From NCBI RefSeq assembly GCF_009765225.1, contig NZ_VMSF01000001.1, forward strand, positions 2,666,001 through 2,730,000: a stretch of DNA of 64,000 nt, in the 5' to 3' direction. Each line of letters starts with the position of its first letter. Position 1 is the stretch's first letter. A program made the translations under genes and the position numbers. Origin of the DNA: Leifsonia sp. AG29. Its GTDB lineage: Bacteria > Actinomycetota > Actinomycetes > Actinomycetales > Microbacteriaceae. The notes below the pieces were generated by a model. That model saw only the letters and a program-made list of their open reading frames with translations. It did not search any database and was not told the origin of the DNA. This document shows positions 25,238 through 34,058 of this stretch, in pieces.

Positions 25238-26026
25238 TCACCCGCGTGCGCTCACCGGTGCGTGAGCTGACGTTCGGCGCATGATCGGACCGCTGAAGTC
25301 CGGATCGTTGCTGGCCGCGCGGTCGATGATGAGCTCACACTGTGGATGGCGGTGGAGTGCACTGATCGGTAGATCGGAGCTCACCTCGCCAGTGAGACAC
25401 CGCGCTATTGCGGTCGCCTTCGAGGCGCCGGTCGCGACGACGGCGATGCGCCGGGCGCGCAGGATGGTGGCAATGCCTTGTGTGATGGCATGCTCCGGGA
25501 CTGCGGTCTCGTAAACCAGCGTGGGCGCGTTGTCGAGTCTGGTCATGTCGGCCAGGCGGACGCGCCTGGTACACGAGTCGAACGGGCTTCCCGGTTCGTT
25601 GAATCCGATGTGCCCGTTGCGCCCCACTCCGAGAATCTGCAAGTCGACACCGCCAAGTGCGTTCAGGCTCTGCTCGTACTCGGCGGCCTCGGCAACCACG
25701 TCGGCTGCGTCGGTTCGAAGCGTCAGCATCTGCTCGTCATCGAGACCCAACGGTCTTATGAAGTTCTCGCGAAGGACGTTCGCGTAGGAGTCGGGCGATG
25801 AGGGGTCCAGTCCGAGATATTCGTCCAGCATGACGAACCGCGCTCGGGTGAGGTCGAGGCCGGCTCTGGCCTCCTGTCCGAGCAGCTGATAGGCCAGCAT
25901 CGGTGTTCGTCCGGTCGCCAGACCGATGACCGCGTCCGGTTTGGTGAGTATGGCATCACGGACTCGCGCGACCAAGGCTTCGGCAACGAGTCCGTGATGG
26001 TCTGTGACGTATAGGTTGATGGTCAT
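25238..26026 (-). CDS. nagB: Glucosamine-6-phosphate deaminase
   Basis: 262-aa cytoplasmic enzyme turning glucosamine-6-phosphate into fructose-6-phosphate and ammonia. Family marks: GLATGRTPMLAYQLL (phosphate site), FVMLDEYLGLDPSSPDSY (catalytic Asp), GVGRNGHIGFNEPGS (ring-opening His) and VATGASKATAIA near the end. ATG overlaps the nagA stop by 4 bp. Final step of the operon's GlcNAc pathway. Confidence 0.95.
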   Translation of the reverse strand: MTINLYVTDHHGLVAEALVARVRDAILTKPDAVIGLATGRTPMLAYQLLGQEARAGLDLTRARFVMLDEYLGLDPSSPDSYANVLRENFIRPLGLDDEQMLTLRTDAADVVAEAAEYEQSLNALGGVDLQILGVGRNGHIGFNEPGSPFDSCTRRVRLADMTRLDNAPTLVYETAVPEHAITQGIATILRARRIAVVATGASKATAIARCLTGEVSSDLPISALHRHPQCELIIDRAASNDPDFSGPIMRRTSAHAPVSARG

Positions 26027-27174
26027 GGCTGGCCCCTATCGGAAAAGGCGAGGTCGCCACTGACCCACGTGGCGACGACATTGAGGTTCTTGTCGAGGAG
26101 GACGAGGTCTGCCGTGGCTCCGGGGCTGATCTCTGGACGCCGTAGGCCCAGGAGCGCCGCCGGGACGCTTGTGACGGAAGCTATGGCCTCGGTGAGGGTG
26201 CATCCGGTGATGTCGACCAGGTTTCTCAGAGCTTGGTCGAGGGTGAGGGCGCTTCCAGCAAGTACGCCCTGGGCGTTTCGGACCGCTCCGCCCTCGACGA
26301 CAACCGGAATGTCTCCGAGAACATATTTACCGCTGTCGAGCCCGGCGGCAGCGGTCGAATCAGTGACCAGGGCAATGCGCCCTGCGGCGAGAGTCCACGC
26401 TGCCCGCACGATGGCCGGGTGGAGGTGCCAGCCATCGAGGATCAGCCCGACCGTTATGCGGGCGTCCTGGATCGCTGCGATGACCGCCCCCGGCGCCCGG
26501 CCCGTGGTCGGCTCCATCGCATTGAAGGCATGAGTGACCGAGGTGACTCCCAAGTCGAAAGCGGCCAGCGCTTCGTCGTATGTCGCGGTCGAATGCCCGA
26601 GCGAGACGACGACGCCGGCATTCCACAATGCGGCGATGACTTCGCTCGCACCTGGGGCCTCTGGCGCGAGGGTCACCATGGCGACCTCTCCAGAATCGGC
26701 CCAGTCTTGAGCCTCTCCGAGGTCTGGCCGGGTGATCGAGCTGGGCGAATGCGTGCCGGCGCGATGCTCGCTGATGAAGGGGCCTTCGAAGTGGATCCCA
26801 TGGACTCGTGCGGAGCCCGGTCGGTGGCTCGATACGCGGACCGCTGATATCGCTGCCTCTCTCGCTTGCGGAGGGCTGGTGATGATCGTTGGTAGGAACC
26901 GGGTGACCCCATGCCGCGGGAGCATCTGAGCGACCTGTTCGATCGACGAGGGGTCCGAGGTGAAGTCGTACCCATAGGCGCCGTTCACCTGCATGTCGAT
27001 GAACCCGCACGCAAGCCAATGGTCAGCTGCCTCGAAGATGCGCAGTCGCTGAACCTGCTCGGGCCCTACGCCGACCTCGGCAATGCGCCCATCCCGAACA
27101 ATGACCGTCGTCGGGCGACTGGCTGGTCCATGGTCGACAATCCGAGCGCCCCGTATCGCGAAAGTATTGTCCAC
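26023..27174 (-). CDS. nagA: N-acetylglucosamine-6-phosphate deacetylase
   Basis: 383-aa amidohydrolase removing acetate from GlcNAc-6-phosphate. Metal and substrate residues appear in HFEGPFISEHRAGTHS, VSLGHSTATYDEAL, VTHAFNAMEP and the catalytic Asp in ALVTDSTAAAG. GTG start at 27174. Overlaps nagB by 4 bp; 97 nt separate it from the GH20 gene upstream, in which no gene or clear terminator is seen. Confidence 0.95.
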   Translation of the reverse strand: MDNTFAIRGARIVDHGPASRPTTVIVRDGRIAEVGVGPEQVQRLRIFEAADHWLACGFIDMQVNGAYGYDFTSDPSSIEQVAQMLPRHGVTRFLPTIITSPPQAREAAISAVRVSSHRPGSARVHGIHFEGPFISEHRAGTHSPSSITRPDLGEAQDWADSGEVAMVTLAPEAPGASEVIAALWNAGVVVSLGHSTATYDEALAAFDLGVTSVTHAFNAMEPTTGRAPGAVIAAIQDARITVGLILDGWHLHPAIVRAAWTLAAGRIALVTDSTAAAGLDSGKYVLGDIPVVVEGGAVRNAQGVLAGSALTLDQALRNLVDITGCTLTEAIASVTSVPAALLGLRRPEISPGATADLVLLDKNLNVVATWVSGDLAFSDRGQP

Positions 27175-27271
27175 GGTCTATGCCGTCCCACGGACACGTG
27201 ACATGAAAGATGAGTGGAGCTGAAGAAGACCGCTAGGTCCGATGCGAGGACACTTCTCGCCGTACCGAGAC

Positions 27272-28981
27272 TCACCGATCGGCGACACGGGGTTCCTCCT
27301 TTGATGCGTCACGCTCCGGCGAGAATGCGACCACTCCGGACTCCGCTGCCCTGTCCAGGGCGGCGAGCTTCTCGACCATTGATTCGGTGGTGCGGTGACG
27401 CCGTTCCCCCCGACCCGCTTCTTGCCAAGGATGGGGCCCCTCCAGCGGTCGGTACTCGACCCCCATCGCATCGAGCCGCGGCAGGTGCGCCGCAAGCCGG
27501 GCCTCGAGTTCGGCAGGAGCGATGGGAGCGCCGGTCCAAGCCACTTCTGCAAGCGCGCAGGCGCGCGGCCACACCATATAGTCGGCGTAGCGTTGAGAAC
27601 TCACCAGTTCGGTCCATAGCTGGAACTGAGTTCCGAGTATCCGTCCGCTTGCTTCGGAGCCCCACGTTTCGGGCACCGGGTCGAACAGTGCGACATCGGC
27701 GAGAGTGACCGGGCCTCCGATTGCGAGAGGCTCACGTTCATCCTCCGCCTGGTAGTAATCGAAGTAGGTCGGCATGACCGGTGCGAGCACCACGTCGTGA
27801 CCGAGATCGGCGGCTTTCCGAGCGACCTCGGTCCCGCGCCAGGCCATGACGACTCCCGGCGCCGCTTCCGAGGCGTCGCTGGCGAAAGCGTCGTCCCAAG
27901 TCACCATCGTCCGGCCTTGTTCTGCCAGCCACGAGCTGAGTCGTTGCATGAACCGTGCGAACAATTCCCGCGGCGTCCCGATGTCGTTCTGTCGCATGAA
28001 CTCGGTTACCGCTGGATCACGGAGCCACTCCTCGATGAGGCCTTCGTCGCCCCCCAGATGAATCCAAGGGCTGGGGAAGAGATCGAGGATCTCGGAAAGC
28101 AATTCCTTGAGCTGTGCCTCCACATGCGGCAACGGTGAAAGAAGGGAGTCGAAGATTCCCCACTGAGTGACCACATCTCGTTCCCGGGGAGGCGACCCCC
28201 AGGCGGGATAGGACGCGAGCAGAGCCCCGGTGTGCCCGGGCAGTTCGATCTCCGGGACGACAACCACGCCACGTTCTGCCGCGTATTCGACAATTTCCCG
28301 GATGTCATCGTGGCTGTACGTGCCCCCGTGCGGGGTCTCGTCGAGAACCAGGTCCTCGTCGAAGTGCGTGACCTGGGAGCCCGAGCGCACTGCTCCGATC
28401 GTATTGAGACGGGGGAACAGGTTGCTGTGGATCCGCCATCCTTGGTCATCGGTCAGGTGCAGCTGAAGCCGGTTGTACTTGTGGGCCGCAAGAACGTCGA
28501 TGAAGTTCAGGAGGTAGCGCTTCGGGAAGTAGTGCCGGGCGACATCCAGGAGTCCTCCGCGCCAAGCCAGCGCTGGTTCGTCGACGATCACACAGCACGG
28601 CAGGCTCGCCTGACTCAGGCCCACGCTCGAGAATGCGGTGACCGGAAAGAGCTGCTTCAGGGTTTGTATGGCGTGCCCGAGACCATCGGTCGTCGATGCG
28701 CGCAAGGTGATCGAGTCTTCGGCCACCCGCACTTCGTAACCCTCGGGTGTGAAGCCCGTATCGGTCCGCTCGATGTGAAGCAGAGTCGTTTTTCCGGCGG
28801 CTGACTCGCGCGGCCCCAGGATGAAGTCCAGAAGTCGCGTCAGGCGACGGGAACCGGAGTGGTCGAGCCCGACGAACTCGACATCGATCGCTCCGCTCCG
28901 GATCCGGCATTCACCCTCAAGCCACTCGAGCGACCGCGGCGAAGGAAGCAGCTCGGGAAGAGTCTTTTCCGTCACGATCAC
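27272..28981 (-). CDS. GH20 beta-N-acetylhexosaminidase, cytoplasmic
   Basis: 569-aa glycosidase cleaving terminal GlcNAc from chitobiose-like sugars. N-terminal GH20b domain (to residue 130), then the barrel WRGGLLDVARHYFPKRYLLN; the catalytic Asp-Glu pair is D312-E313 in HLGGDEGL. No signal peptide, so it acts on imported sugar. GTG 28981 overlaps the SIS gene stop (GTGA). A C-terminal stretch after the barrel is Arg-rich. Confidence 0.93.
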   Translation of the reverse strand: MIVTEKTLPELLPSPRSLEWLEGECRIRSGAIDVEFVGLDHSGSRRLTRLLDFILGPRESAAGKTTLLHIERTDTGFTPEGYEVRVAEDSITLRASTTDGLGHAIQTLKQLFPVTAFSSVGLSQASLPCCVIVDEPALAWRGGLLDVARHYFPKRYLLNFIDVLAAHKYNRLQLHLTDDQGWRIHSNLFPRLNTIGAVRSGSQVTHFDEDLVLDETPHGGTYSHDDIREIVEYAAERGVVVVPEIELPGHTGALLASYPAWGSPPRERDVVTQWGIFDSLLSPLPHVEAQLKELLSEILDLFPSPWIHLGGDEGLIEEWLRDPAVTEFMRQNDIGTPRELFARFMQRLSSWLAEQGRTMVTWDDAFASDASEAAPGVVMAWRGTEVARKAADLGHDVVLAPVMPTYFDYYQAEDEREPLAIGGPVTLADVALFDPVPETWGSEASGRILGTQFQLWTELVSSQRYADYMVWPRACALAEVAWTGAPIAPAELEARLAAHLPRLDAMGVEYRPLEGPHPWQEAGRGERRHRTTESMVEKLAALDRAAESGVVAFSPERDASKEEPRVADR

Positions 28982-29763
28982 GCCCCCAGCCGGCGAAGCC
29001 GGCCCTCGTAGCGTTCCTCGATGGCGATATTGCGGTCATGGCCACCCGGAAGGTTCGCCGAGACGTACACAGGAGGTTCAAGACCGTAAGCAACGAGGGC
29101 GCGAATGGTCTCTGCCACCACGCATTGCACCAAGAAGGCAGTGGTGATGGACGACACCGCATTGACTGCCACACCTGGCTGAAGCGGCAGTATTGCGTCT
29201 CCCTCGGGGGCGCCGTTGTCCAACACGACCTGGGCCACATCCATCAGTTTCAGGCCGCTCGAGTGTCGCGAGGTGCCCGCGGAGGAGTGTGCGAGCGACG
29301 TGATGGCGATCACCGGCACCCCCGCTTCGGCGGCTGCCAGGGACAACTCGACCACGGATCCGTTGATGCCGGAATTGGACATCACAACCAACGCGTCGCC
29401 CGCGCGGACATCGCTGACGTCGTAGAGTTCGCGCCCGATGTCTGCACGACGTTCCAGAAGCGGGTCGTCGAGCAGTGATGCGGGGTGCCTTCCCAGAAGC
29501 ACGAGGTCCGTGATGGAGAGTCGATTGGTCGGAATCAGACCACCCGCCCGGCCCGCCAGTTCGAGTGCGCCGGCCTGGGAGTGACCGGAGCCGAATGAGT
29601 GGACGATTCCGCCGTCGCGGATCACGGTGCTCAGCTGTGCGGCGGCGGCCCGGATACCTTCCCCATTTCGACGGAAGACCTCGGGAATGGTGGCCATGGT
29701 GGCTTCGTAGAAGCTGCCCATGTTCACTCGTCCCGGCGAGTCCACCGCGTGAATAGATGACAT
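28978..29763 (-). CDS. SIS-domain sugar isomerase-like protein (UPF0309 type)
   Basis: About 261 aa with one sugar-isomerase fold: IVHSFGSGHSQAGALELAGR (phosphosugar loop), DALVVMSNSGINGSVVELSL, VPVIAITSLAHS. The family lacks a firmly known reaction; here it may isomerise or sense an amino-sugar phosphate. ATG 29763 lies 3 nt after the permease stop with a poorly spaced ribosome site; ATG 29721 (MGSFYEA) fits homologue length equally well. Between permease and GH20 genes in the operon. Confidence 0.85.
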   Translation of the reverse strand: MSSIHAVDSPGRVNMGSFYEATMATIPEVFRRNGEGIRAAAAQLSTVIRDGGIVHSFGSGHSQAGALELAGRAGGLIPTNRLSITDLVLLGRHPASLLDDPLLERRADIGRELYDVSDVRAGDALVVMSNSGINGSVVELSLAAAEAGVPVIAITSLAHSSAGTSRHSSGLKLMDVAQVVLDNGAPEGDAILPLQPGVAVNAVSSITTAFLVQCVVAETIRALVAYGLEPPVYVSANLPGGHDRNIAIEERYEGRLRRLGA

Positions 29764-29766
29764 CCC

Positions 29767-30633
29767 TTATTTCTCGCTTCCTGCTGTGAGTCCAGCAACG
29801 ATCTGTCTAGTGGCGAAGACGAAAATGACGATGAGGGGCAGAGACACGATGACCAAAGCGGCGAACAGCACCCCGAAGTCCGACTGGTATTGGCCGAAGA
29901 ACTGCGTGAGGCCCACCGGAAGCGTGTACTTCTCTGAGGACCGGAGGAGTACGAGCGGATAGAAGAAGTCGTTCCAGATGGGCGCTGCTTGGACGATGGC
30001 CACGGTCGCAAGGGCAGGACGGATCAAGGGCAACATGATGCTGAAGAACACCCTGATCTCACCAGCGCCGTCGATCCTGGCAGCTTCTTCGATGTTCTCG
30101 GGCAGCTGCTTGAAGAAGGTGGTCAGGATGAGGATCGCCAGCGGGAGGCTCAGCGTCGAATAGACCAGGATCAAGCCCAGGTAGGAATCCACCAGCCCGA
30201 AGCTGTCAAGCAGCGTGAAGATCGGAACGATCCCGAGCTGAGCAGGGAGCAGCAAGCCCGCTAGGAAGAGCGCAGAAAGCGTCCCCCGCCCTCGGAACCT
30301 CCACCGGGCGAGAGGGAACGCTGCAAAGGCAGCCGCCGCTACTCCCAAGAGAATCGATACTGTCGTGACGAGTACCGAATTGAGGGCGAAGGTCCCGAAG
30401 GACGCTTGATTCCAAGCTTTGACGTAGTTGTCGAAGTAGAACGAAGTCGGCAAACCGAGAGGTGACTGCGAGATGTCGAGTGTAGTTCGGAACGAATTGA
30501 TGAGAACGAGGAGCAGCGGACCGACCGCGATCAGCGAGTAGACGCCGAGGAACAGGTAAGTCACCGTCCCCGCACGGTTTTCCAGCCATGTGGCCGGCCT
30601 CTTCCGCTTGACTGCGGCTGCATTCACCGTCAT
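29767..30633 (-). CDS. Sugar ABC transporter permease, MalG type (chitobiose-like)
   Basis: 288-aa permease with six hydrophobic segments, TM1 at residues 24-44 (VTYLFLGVYSLIAVGPLLLV), and the EAA-like loop NIEEAARIDGAGEIRVFFSI. ATG 30633 overlaps the MalF-type stop (ATGA), which fixes the start within a very long open frame. Cooperates with the adjacent MalF subunit; the ATPase must come from elsewhere. Confidence 0.92.
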   Translation of the reverse strand: MTVNAAAVKRKRPATWLENRAGTVTYLFLGVYSLIAVGPLLLVLINSFRTTLDISQSPLGLPTSFYFDNYVKAWNQASFGTFALNSVLVTTVSILLGVAAAAFAAFPLARWRFRGRGTLSALFLAGLLLPAQLGIVPIFTLLDSFGLVDSYLGLILVYSTLSLPLAILILTTFFKQLPENIEEAARIDGAGEIRVFFSIMLPLIRPALATVAIVQAAPIWNDFFYPLVLLRSSEKYTLPVGLTQFFGQYQSDFGVLFAALVIVSLPLIVIFVFATRQIVAGLTAGSEK

Positions 30634-31646
30634 GAGAGCCGGTCCTCTACGACGTTCACGATGCGACGGAGCACAAGGGCGCAACCGAAGACGAAGACGA
30701 AGATCACCACTGCGAGCGCTGAGGACAACCCTGTGGCGTTCGAGCCCGACCCGAAAGCGAGCCGATAGAACACAAGCCCGAGGACGTCCGTTTGGCCGGC
30801 TGGGGCTCCGTTGACCCCGCCGACAGCGTATTGAAGATTGAATGCGTTGAACGAGCCGATGAACGTGAGAATTGTGATCGTTCCGAATGCGGGGGCGAGC
30901 AGAGGAAGGGTGACATATCGGAAGATCTGGAAGCGGCTGGCACCATCGACCCTCGCCGCCGAGGTCAACTCTTCGGGGATTCCGGCCAGAGCGGCGCTGA
31001 AGATCAGCATCGGGAAGCCGATCCACTGCCAGGCGTTGATCAGAATGACGATCGGCTGCACGAGCACGGGGTCGCCCAGCCAGGGGTGGACGAGATCTGA
31101 GCGGCCGATCGCTTTGAGGAATCCGGCGAAGGGCCCATAGAGCGGATCGAGCAACAGCGTCCAGACGTATCCCACGACGAGCGGGTTGACGAGGAACGGC
31201 AGCGCGGAGGATGTCTGAAAGAAGCGCTTGCCTCGAACCCGCGAGTTCAGGAGGATCGCCAGAAGCAAGCCGATGCTGTTCTGGATGATCATCGTGCCCA
31301 CGAAGAAGTACACGTTGTGGAGGAATCCGTTGAAGATCTCCCCGGCCACGGTTCCTTGGCGAAGCAGCGTGGCGAAGTTGTCGAGCCCGGCGAAACCGAT
31401 GTTCTTCGCACCCGCCCACTTGAAGACGCTGAAGCTCCCAACGGCAACGAGCGGACCGAGCGTGAATAGGCTGTAGAGGATGAGCGCTGGCGCCAGGAAG
31501 ACGGCGATCGTGGGAAGCCCCGGGCCCGAGCGCCGGCGAGCGCGCCGCAGCTGCTTCGGGGGTGCTTCTGGGGCTGCGGGGACCTCCGGATCCACCGGTC
31601 CGCTCGTTCTCCGCGGAACCTTCGGGAGTAGCTTTGACGTTGTCAC
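30630..31646 (-). CDS. Sugar ABC transporter permease, MalF type (chitobiose-like)
   Basis: 338-aa permease with a basic cytoplasmic head of about 40 residues (RRARRRSGPGLP) before TM1 (TIAVFLAPALILYSLFTLGP). EAA-like loop: GIPEELTSAARVDGASRFQI. ATG 31646 lies 54 nt after the binding-protein stop. Together with the MalG-type protein it forms the channel of an N,N'-diacetylchitobiose-type importer, substrate inferred from the operon. Confidence 0.92.
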   Translation of the reverse strand: MTTSKLLPKVPRRTSGPVDPEVPAAPEAPPKQLRRARRRSGPGLPTIAVFLAPALILYSLFTLGPLVAVGSFSVFKWAGAKNIGFAGLDNFATLLRQGTVAGEIFNGFLHNVYFFVGTMIIQNSIGLLLAILLNSRVRGKRFFQTSSALPFLVNPLVVGYVWTLLLDPLYGPFAGFLKAIGRSDLVHPWLGDPVLVQPIVILINAWQWIGFPMLIFSAALAGIPEELTSAARVDGASRFQIFRYVTLPLLAPAFGTITILTFIGSFNAFNLQYAVGGVNGAPAGQTDVLGLVFYRLAFGSGSNATGLSSALAVVIFVFVFGCALVLRRIVNVVEDRLS

Positions 31647-31700
31647 GATGCTCCTCGGAACGATCTTGTTGTTTCCTGGCGCCAGCGCTCGTAGGCGGCG

Positions 31701-32957
31701 CTAGCCCTGGGTGAATTGAGTGATGCTCTGGTCGATCGCCGCTCCGACTTGCGTCGGAGACTGCGTCCCTAGCAGGATCCCCTGGGCGCCGTTCATCAGT
31801 GCGGCGTAGGGAGCTGGACTGCTCACACCGAAGTAGTCGGTGACCCAGATCATCGGAACGGGTGCGGCCTGGTAGTCGGTGATCATCTGGTTCAAAACCG
31901 GGTCGGACACTTTTACGCCCTTGACCGACGAGACCTGCTTGAGCTCGTTGGTGAACGCCTCGCCGAACTCGGCCGTCGTCATCCAGTTCATGAGCTTGAT
32001 CGCTGCTGCACTGTGAGCCGACTTCGCGCTCAAGCCGATAGAACCGTCCTCGTATCCCCAGGTGGGTGTCTTGCCGTCGGCGGTCGGCATCGAGAAGACA
32101 CCGATCTTGAGGCTCGGGTTGGCCGATTCGAACCCGGCCAGCTCCCACGATCCGCCGGGGAACAGGGCTGCTTTGCCCGAGCTGAAGAGCGCCTGCGAGT
32201 CCGCGTAGTTGACTCCGGTCACGTTCTGCGGGAAATACTTCGAGAGCGCCTTGAACTGGTCGAGTGCTGAGACGAAGGCGGGATCCGAGGCGTGCGCCTT
32301 ACCGGCACGAGCACCCTCCACCCATTTACGGCCCCCATAGGTGGGACCGTCGAGGGCATCGAAGACATTGACCAGCTGCCACGAGTCCTTACCGGTGACC
32401 GAGATCGGCGTGTACCCGGCTGCGGCGAGCTTCTTCAGCATGGGCTCGACCTCGCGCGGCGTTGCCGGCGGCTTCACTCCGACCTTGCTGAAGATGTCCT
32501 TGTTGTAGAACACCTGCACCGTCTGCTGAGCGAAGGGGACGCCGTACTGCTTGCCATCGACCTTCGACGCCGCGAGGGAGTCCGGCGTGAACGCGGTCGC
32601 TAGCCCCGGCACCTCCTTGGTGGTCAACGGTTGGATTTGTCCCGCGTCCACGTATGGCTTGATCGAGGAGTACGGGTGCAGCATGACGAGATCAGGCCCG
32701 TTGCTACCCGATAGGCCCGTCTTGAGGACGGTCGGATACGTTGTGGCGTCGTAGCCCGTGAAGACGACGTGAACGCCCGGATTCTCCTTTTCGTACCTGG
32801 CGAAGAGCTTGTTCCAACTACTGCTCATCGGTTTCTGCCACGACCAGACGTTTATCGTCACCGGTCCGGAGCTCTTCGAACTTCCGCTAGCAGCGCAACC
32901 GCTGAGAACCAGCAAAGCGGTGGCAGCAAGCGCGATCACAGTGGTGATTCGCTTCAT
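31701..32957 (-). CDS. Sugar ABC transporter substrate-binding lipoprotein (chitobiose-like)
   Basis: 418-aa lipoprotein: signal peptide with lipobox LVLSGC (Cys 21), a Ser-rich linker, and the family-1 start VTINVWSWQKPMSSSWNKLF. The binding cleft region shows GVPFAQQTVQVFYNKDIF. First gene of the operon SBP, two permeases, SIS, GH20, nagA, nagB. Downstream enzymes imply GlcNAc oligomers as ligand. A 20-bp perfect palindrome lies 28 nt upstream of the start. Confidence 0.93.
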   Translation of the reverse strand: MKRITTVIALAATALLVLSGCAASGSSKSSGPVTINVWSWQKPMSSSWNKLFARYEKENPGVHVVFTGYDATTYPTVLKTGLSGSNGPDLVMLHPYSSIKPYVDAGQIQPLTTKEVPGLATAFTPDSLAASKVDGKQYGVPFAQQTVQVFYNKDIFSKVGVKPPATPREVEPMLKKLAAAGYTPISVTGKDSWQLVNVFDALDGPTYGGRKWVEGARAGKAHASDPAFVSALDQFKALSKYFPQNVTGVNYADSQALFSSGKAALFPGGSWELAGFESANPSLKIGVFSMPTADGKTPTWGYEDGSIGLSAKSAHSAAAIKLMNWMTTAEFGEAFTNELKQVSSVKGVKVSDPVLNQMITDYQAAPVPMIWVTDYFGVSSPAPYAALMNGAQGILLGTQSPTQVGAAIDQSITQFTQG

Positions 32958-32984
32958 GACTCTCTTCCTTCATAATCGAGCGAA

Positions 32985-33004
32985 TTTCGGTCGAACGACC
33001 GAAA
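32985..33004. promoter_or_regulatory. Perfect palindrome upstream of the amino-sugar operon
   Basis: TTTCGGTCG-AA-CGACCGAAA is a 20-bp perfect palindrome between the RpiR stop and the binding-protein start. The 2-nt centre is too tight for a normal terminator loop and no T-run follows, so an operator is more likely. Its sequence differs from the TGAAA-type site before the RpiR gene, so a second regulator may bind it. Confidence 0.6.
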
Positions 33005-33033
33005 CGGATCGGGTTCAGCGCAGTGGGGGCGCG

Positions 33034-33957
33034 CTACTCGTCCGATCTCTTAGTGCGATTGGAGCGCCTTGAACTCCGGTGTGAAGCCAGCGCCCGGGAT
33101 GTGAGCGTCAGAGCTTCAGTCGATATCTCATAAGTTCGCTGCGCCACGGCCGTGTACACGCAATCGATCATGAGAAGTTGTGCGTAGCGTGCGGCCAGTG
33201 ACCCGTGTCGCACGGACGTGTCCTCAACCGGGGTCGTCAGCACGATGTCCGCAGCCACACCGAGGGGCGAGTTGGGAAAGCTCGTCAGAGCGATCGTCAT
33301 CGCGCCGCGATCCTTGGCCTCGGCGAGGGCTTCGATGGCCTCGGTCGTCCGGCCGCTTCTGGATACCGCGAAGAACACATCACCCGGCCGCATCAGGGCT
33401 GCCGCCATGAGAGCCGCGTGCGACTCCACATGGCTCCAGACGGCAAGGCCGAGACGTGAGAGACGGAATTGGAGCTCCTGGGCCACCAACGCACTGCCGC
33501 CTGCGCCGTAGATGTTCACGCGCCGGGCTGCGACGATCGCGCTGGCAGCGGGCTCGAGGTCGGCGGCCTCGAGGAGCTCGAGGGTCCTCTGGATCGCCCG
33601 GATGTCCGTCGATGCCAGAACCGTCGCGATATGGGTCGTGGAGTCATCCGGACCGATGTCTACTCCGAGGTCGAGCTCCCAGCTCAGTTCTGGTGCTCGC
33701 CCGCTTTCCGCCGCGAGACGCAGTCGCAGTTCCGGGTATCCCGACAAACCGAGGGCCTGGCAGAACCTGGTGACGCTCGCCTGGGAGGTGCCGCAAAGTT
33801 TGGCGAGCTCGGCGATCGAGCTCGTCATCACGGCCGCCGAATCGTCCAGCACCTGGCGTGCGACTTTGAGCGACGCTTCCGGAAGCCGCGGCATCACGCT
33901 ACGAATTCGCATGAGCAGATCGCCGCCTACCTCCGGGAGTTGCGGTTGATCAGTCAT
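33034..33957 (-). CDS. RpiR-family (HTH plus SIS) transcriptional regulator
   Basis: 307 aa: N-terminal HTH_6 (AAVMTSSIAELAKLCGTSQA, then SVTRFCQALGLSGYPELR) and a C-terminal SIS domain (ARRVNIYGAGGSALVAQELQ, GDVFFAVSRSGRTTEAIEAL) that senses a phosphosugar. It lies 76 nt upstream of the amino-sugar operon in the same direction and is divergent from the GlcNAc-type kinase. A TGAAA-N5-TTTCA palindrome abuts its ATG, indicating autoregulation. GlcNAc-6-phosphate or GlcN-6-phosphate is the expected ligand. Confidence 0.92.
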   Translation of the reverse strand: MTDQPQLPEVGGDLLMRIRSVMPRLPEASLKVARQVLDDSAAVMTSSIAELAKLCGTSQASVTRFCQALGLSGYPELRLRLAAESGRAPELSWELDLGVDIGPDDSTTHIATVLASTDIRAIQRTLELLEAADLEPAASAIVAARRVNIYGAGGSALVAQELQFRLSRLGLAVWSHVESHAALMAAALMRPGDVFFAVSRSGRTTEAIEALAEAKDRGAMTIALTSFPNSPLGVAADIVLTTPVEDTSVRHGSLAARYAQLLMIDCVYTAVAQRTYEISTEALTLTSRALASHRSSRRSNRTKRSDE

Positions 33958-33972
33958 TGAAAAATTCTTTCA
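33958..33972. promoter_or_regulatory. RpiR operator abutting the rpiR start codon
   Basis: TGAAA-AATTC-TTTCA is a palindrome directly next to the RpiR ATG (33957), in the gap shared with the divergent kinase. A looser TGAAT...ATTCA pair lies at 33987-34004 near the kinase promoter (TTGACA at 33979-33984). Binding by RpiR is inferred. Confidence 0.55.
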
Positions 33973-34058
33973 TCGAGATTGACATTGAATGAATGGTAGA
34001 TTCAGTCCCACAGGACGTCAAGCAGTTTTTTTGACCGGCGTCGGGCGAAGGAGCGGTA

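Noticed and set aside
29767-32148. A 793-codon open frame as one giant protein
   Set aside because: Only its last 288 codons look like protein (permease); the rest is antisense-phase DNA of the upstream permease and binding-protein genes in high-GC sequence.
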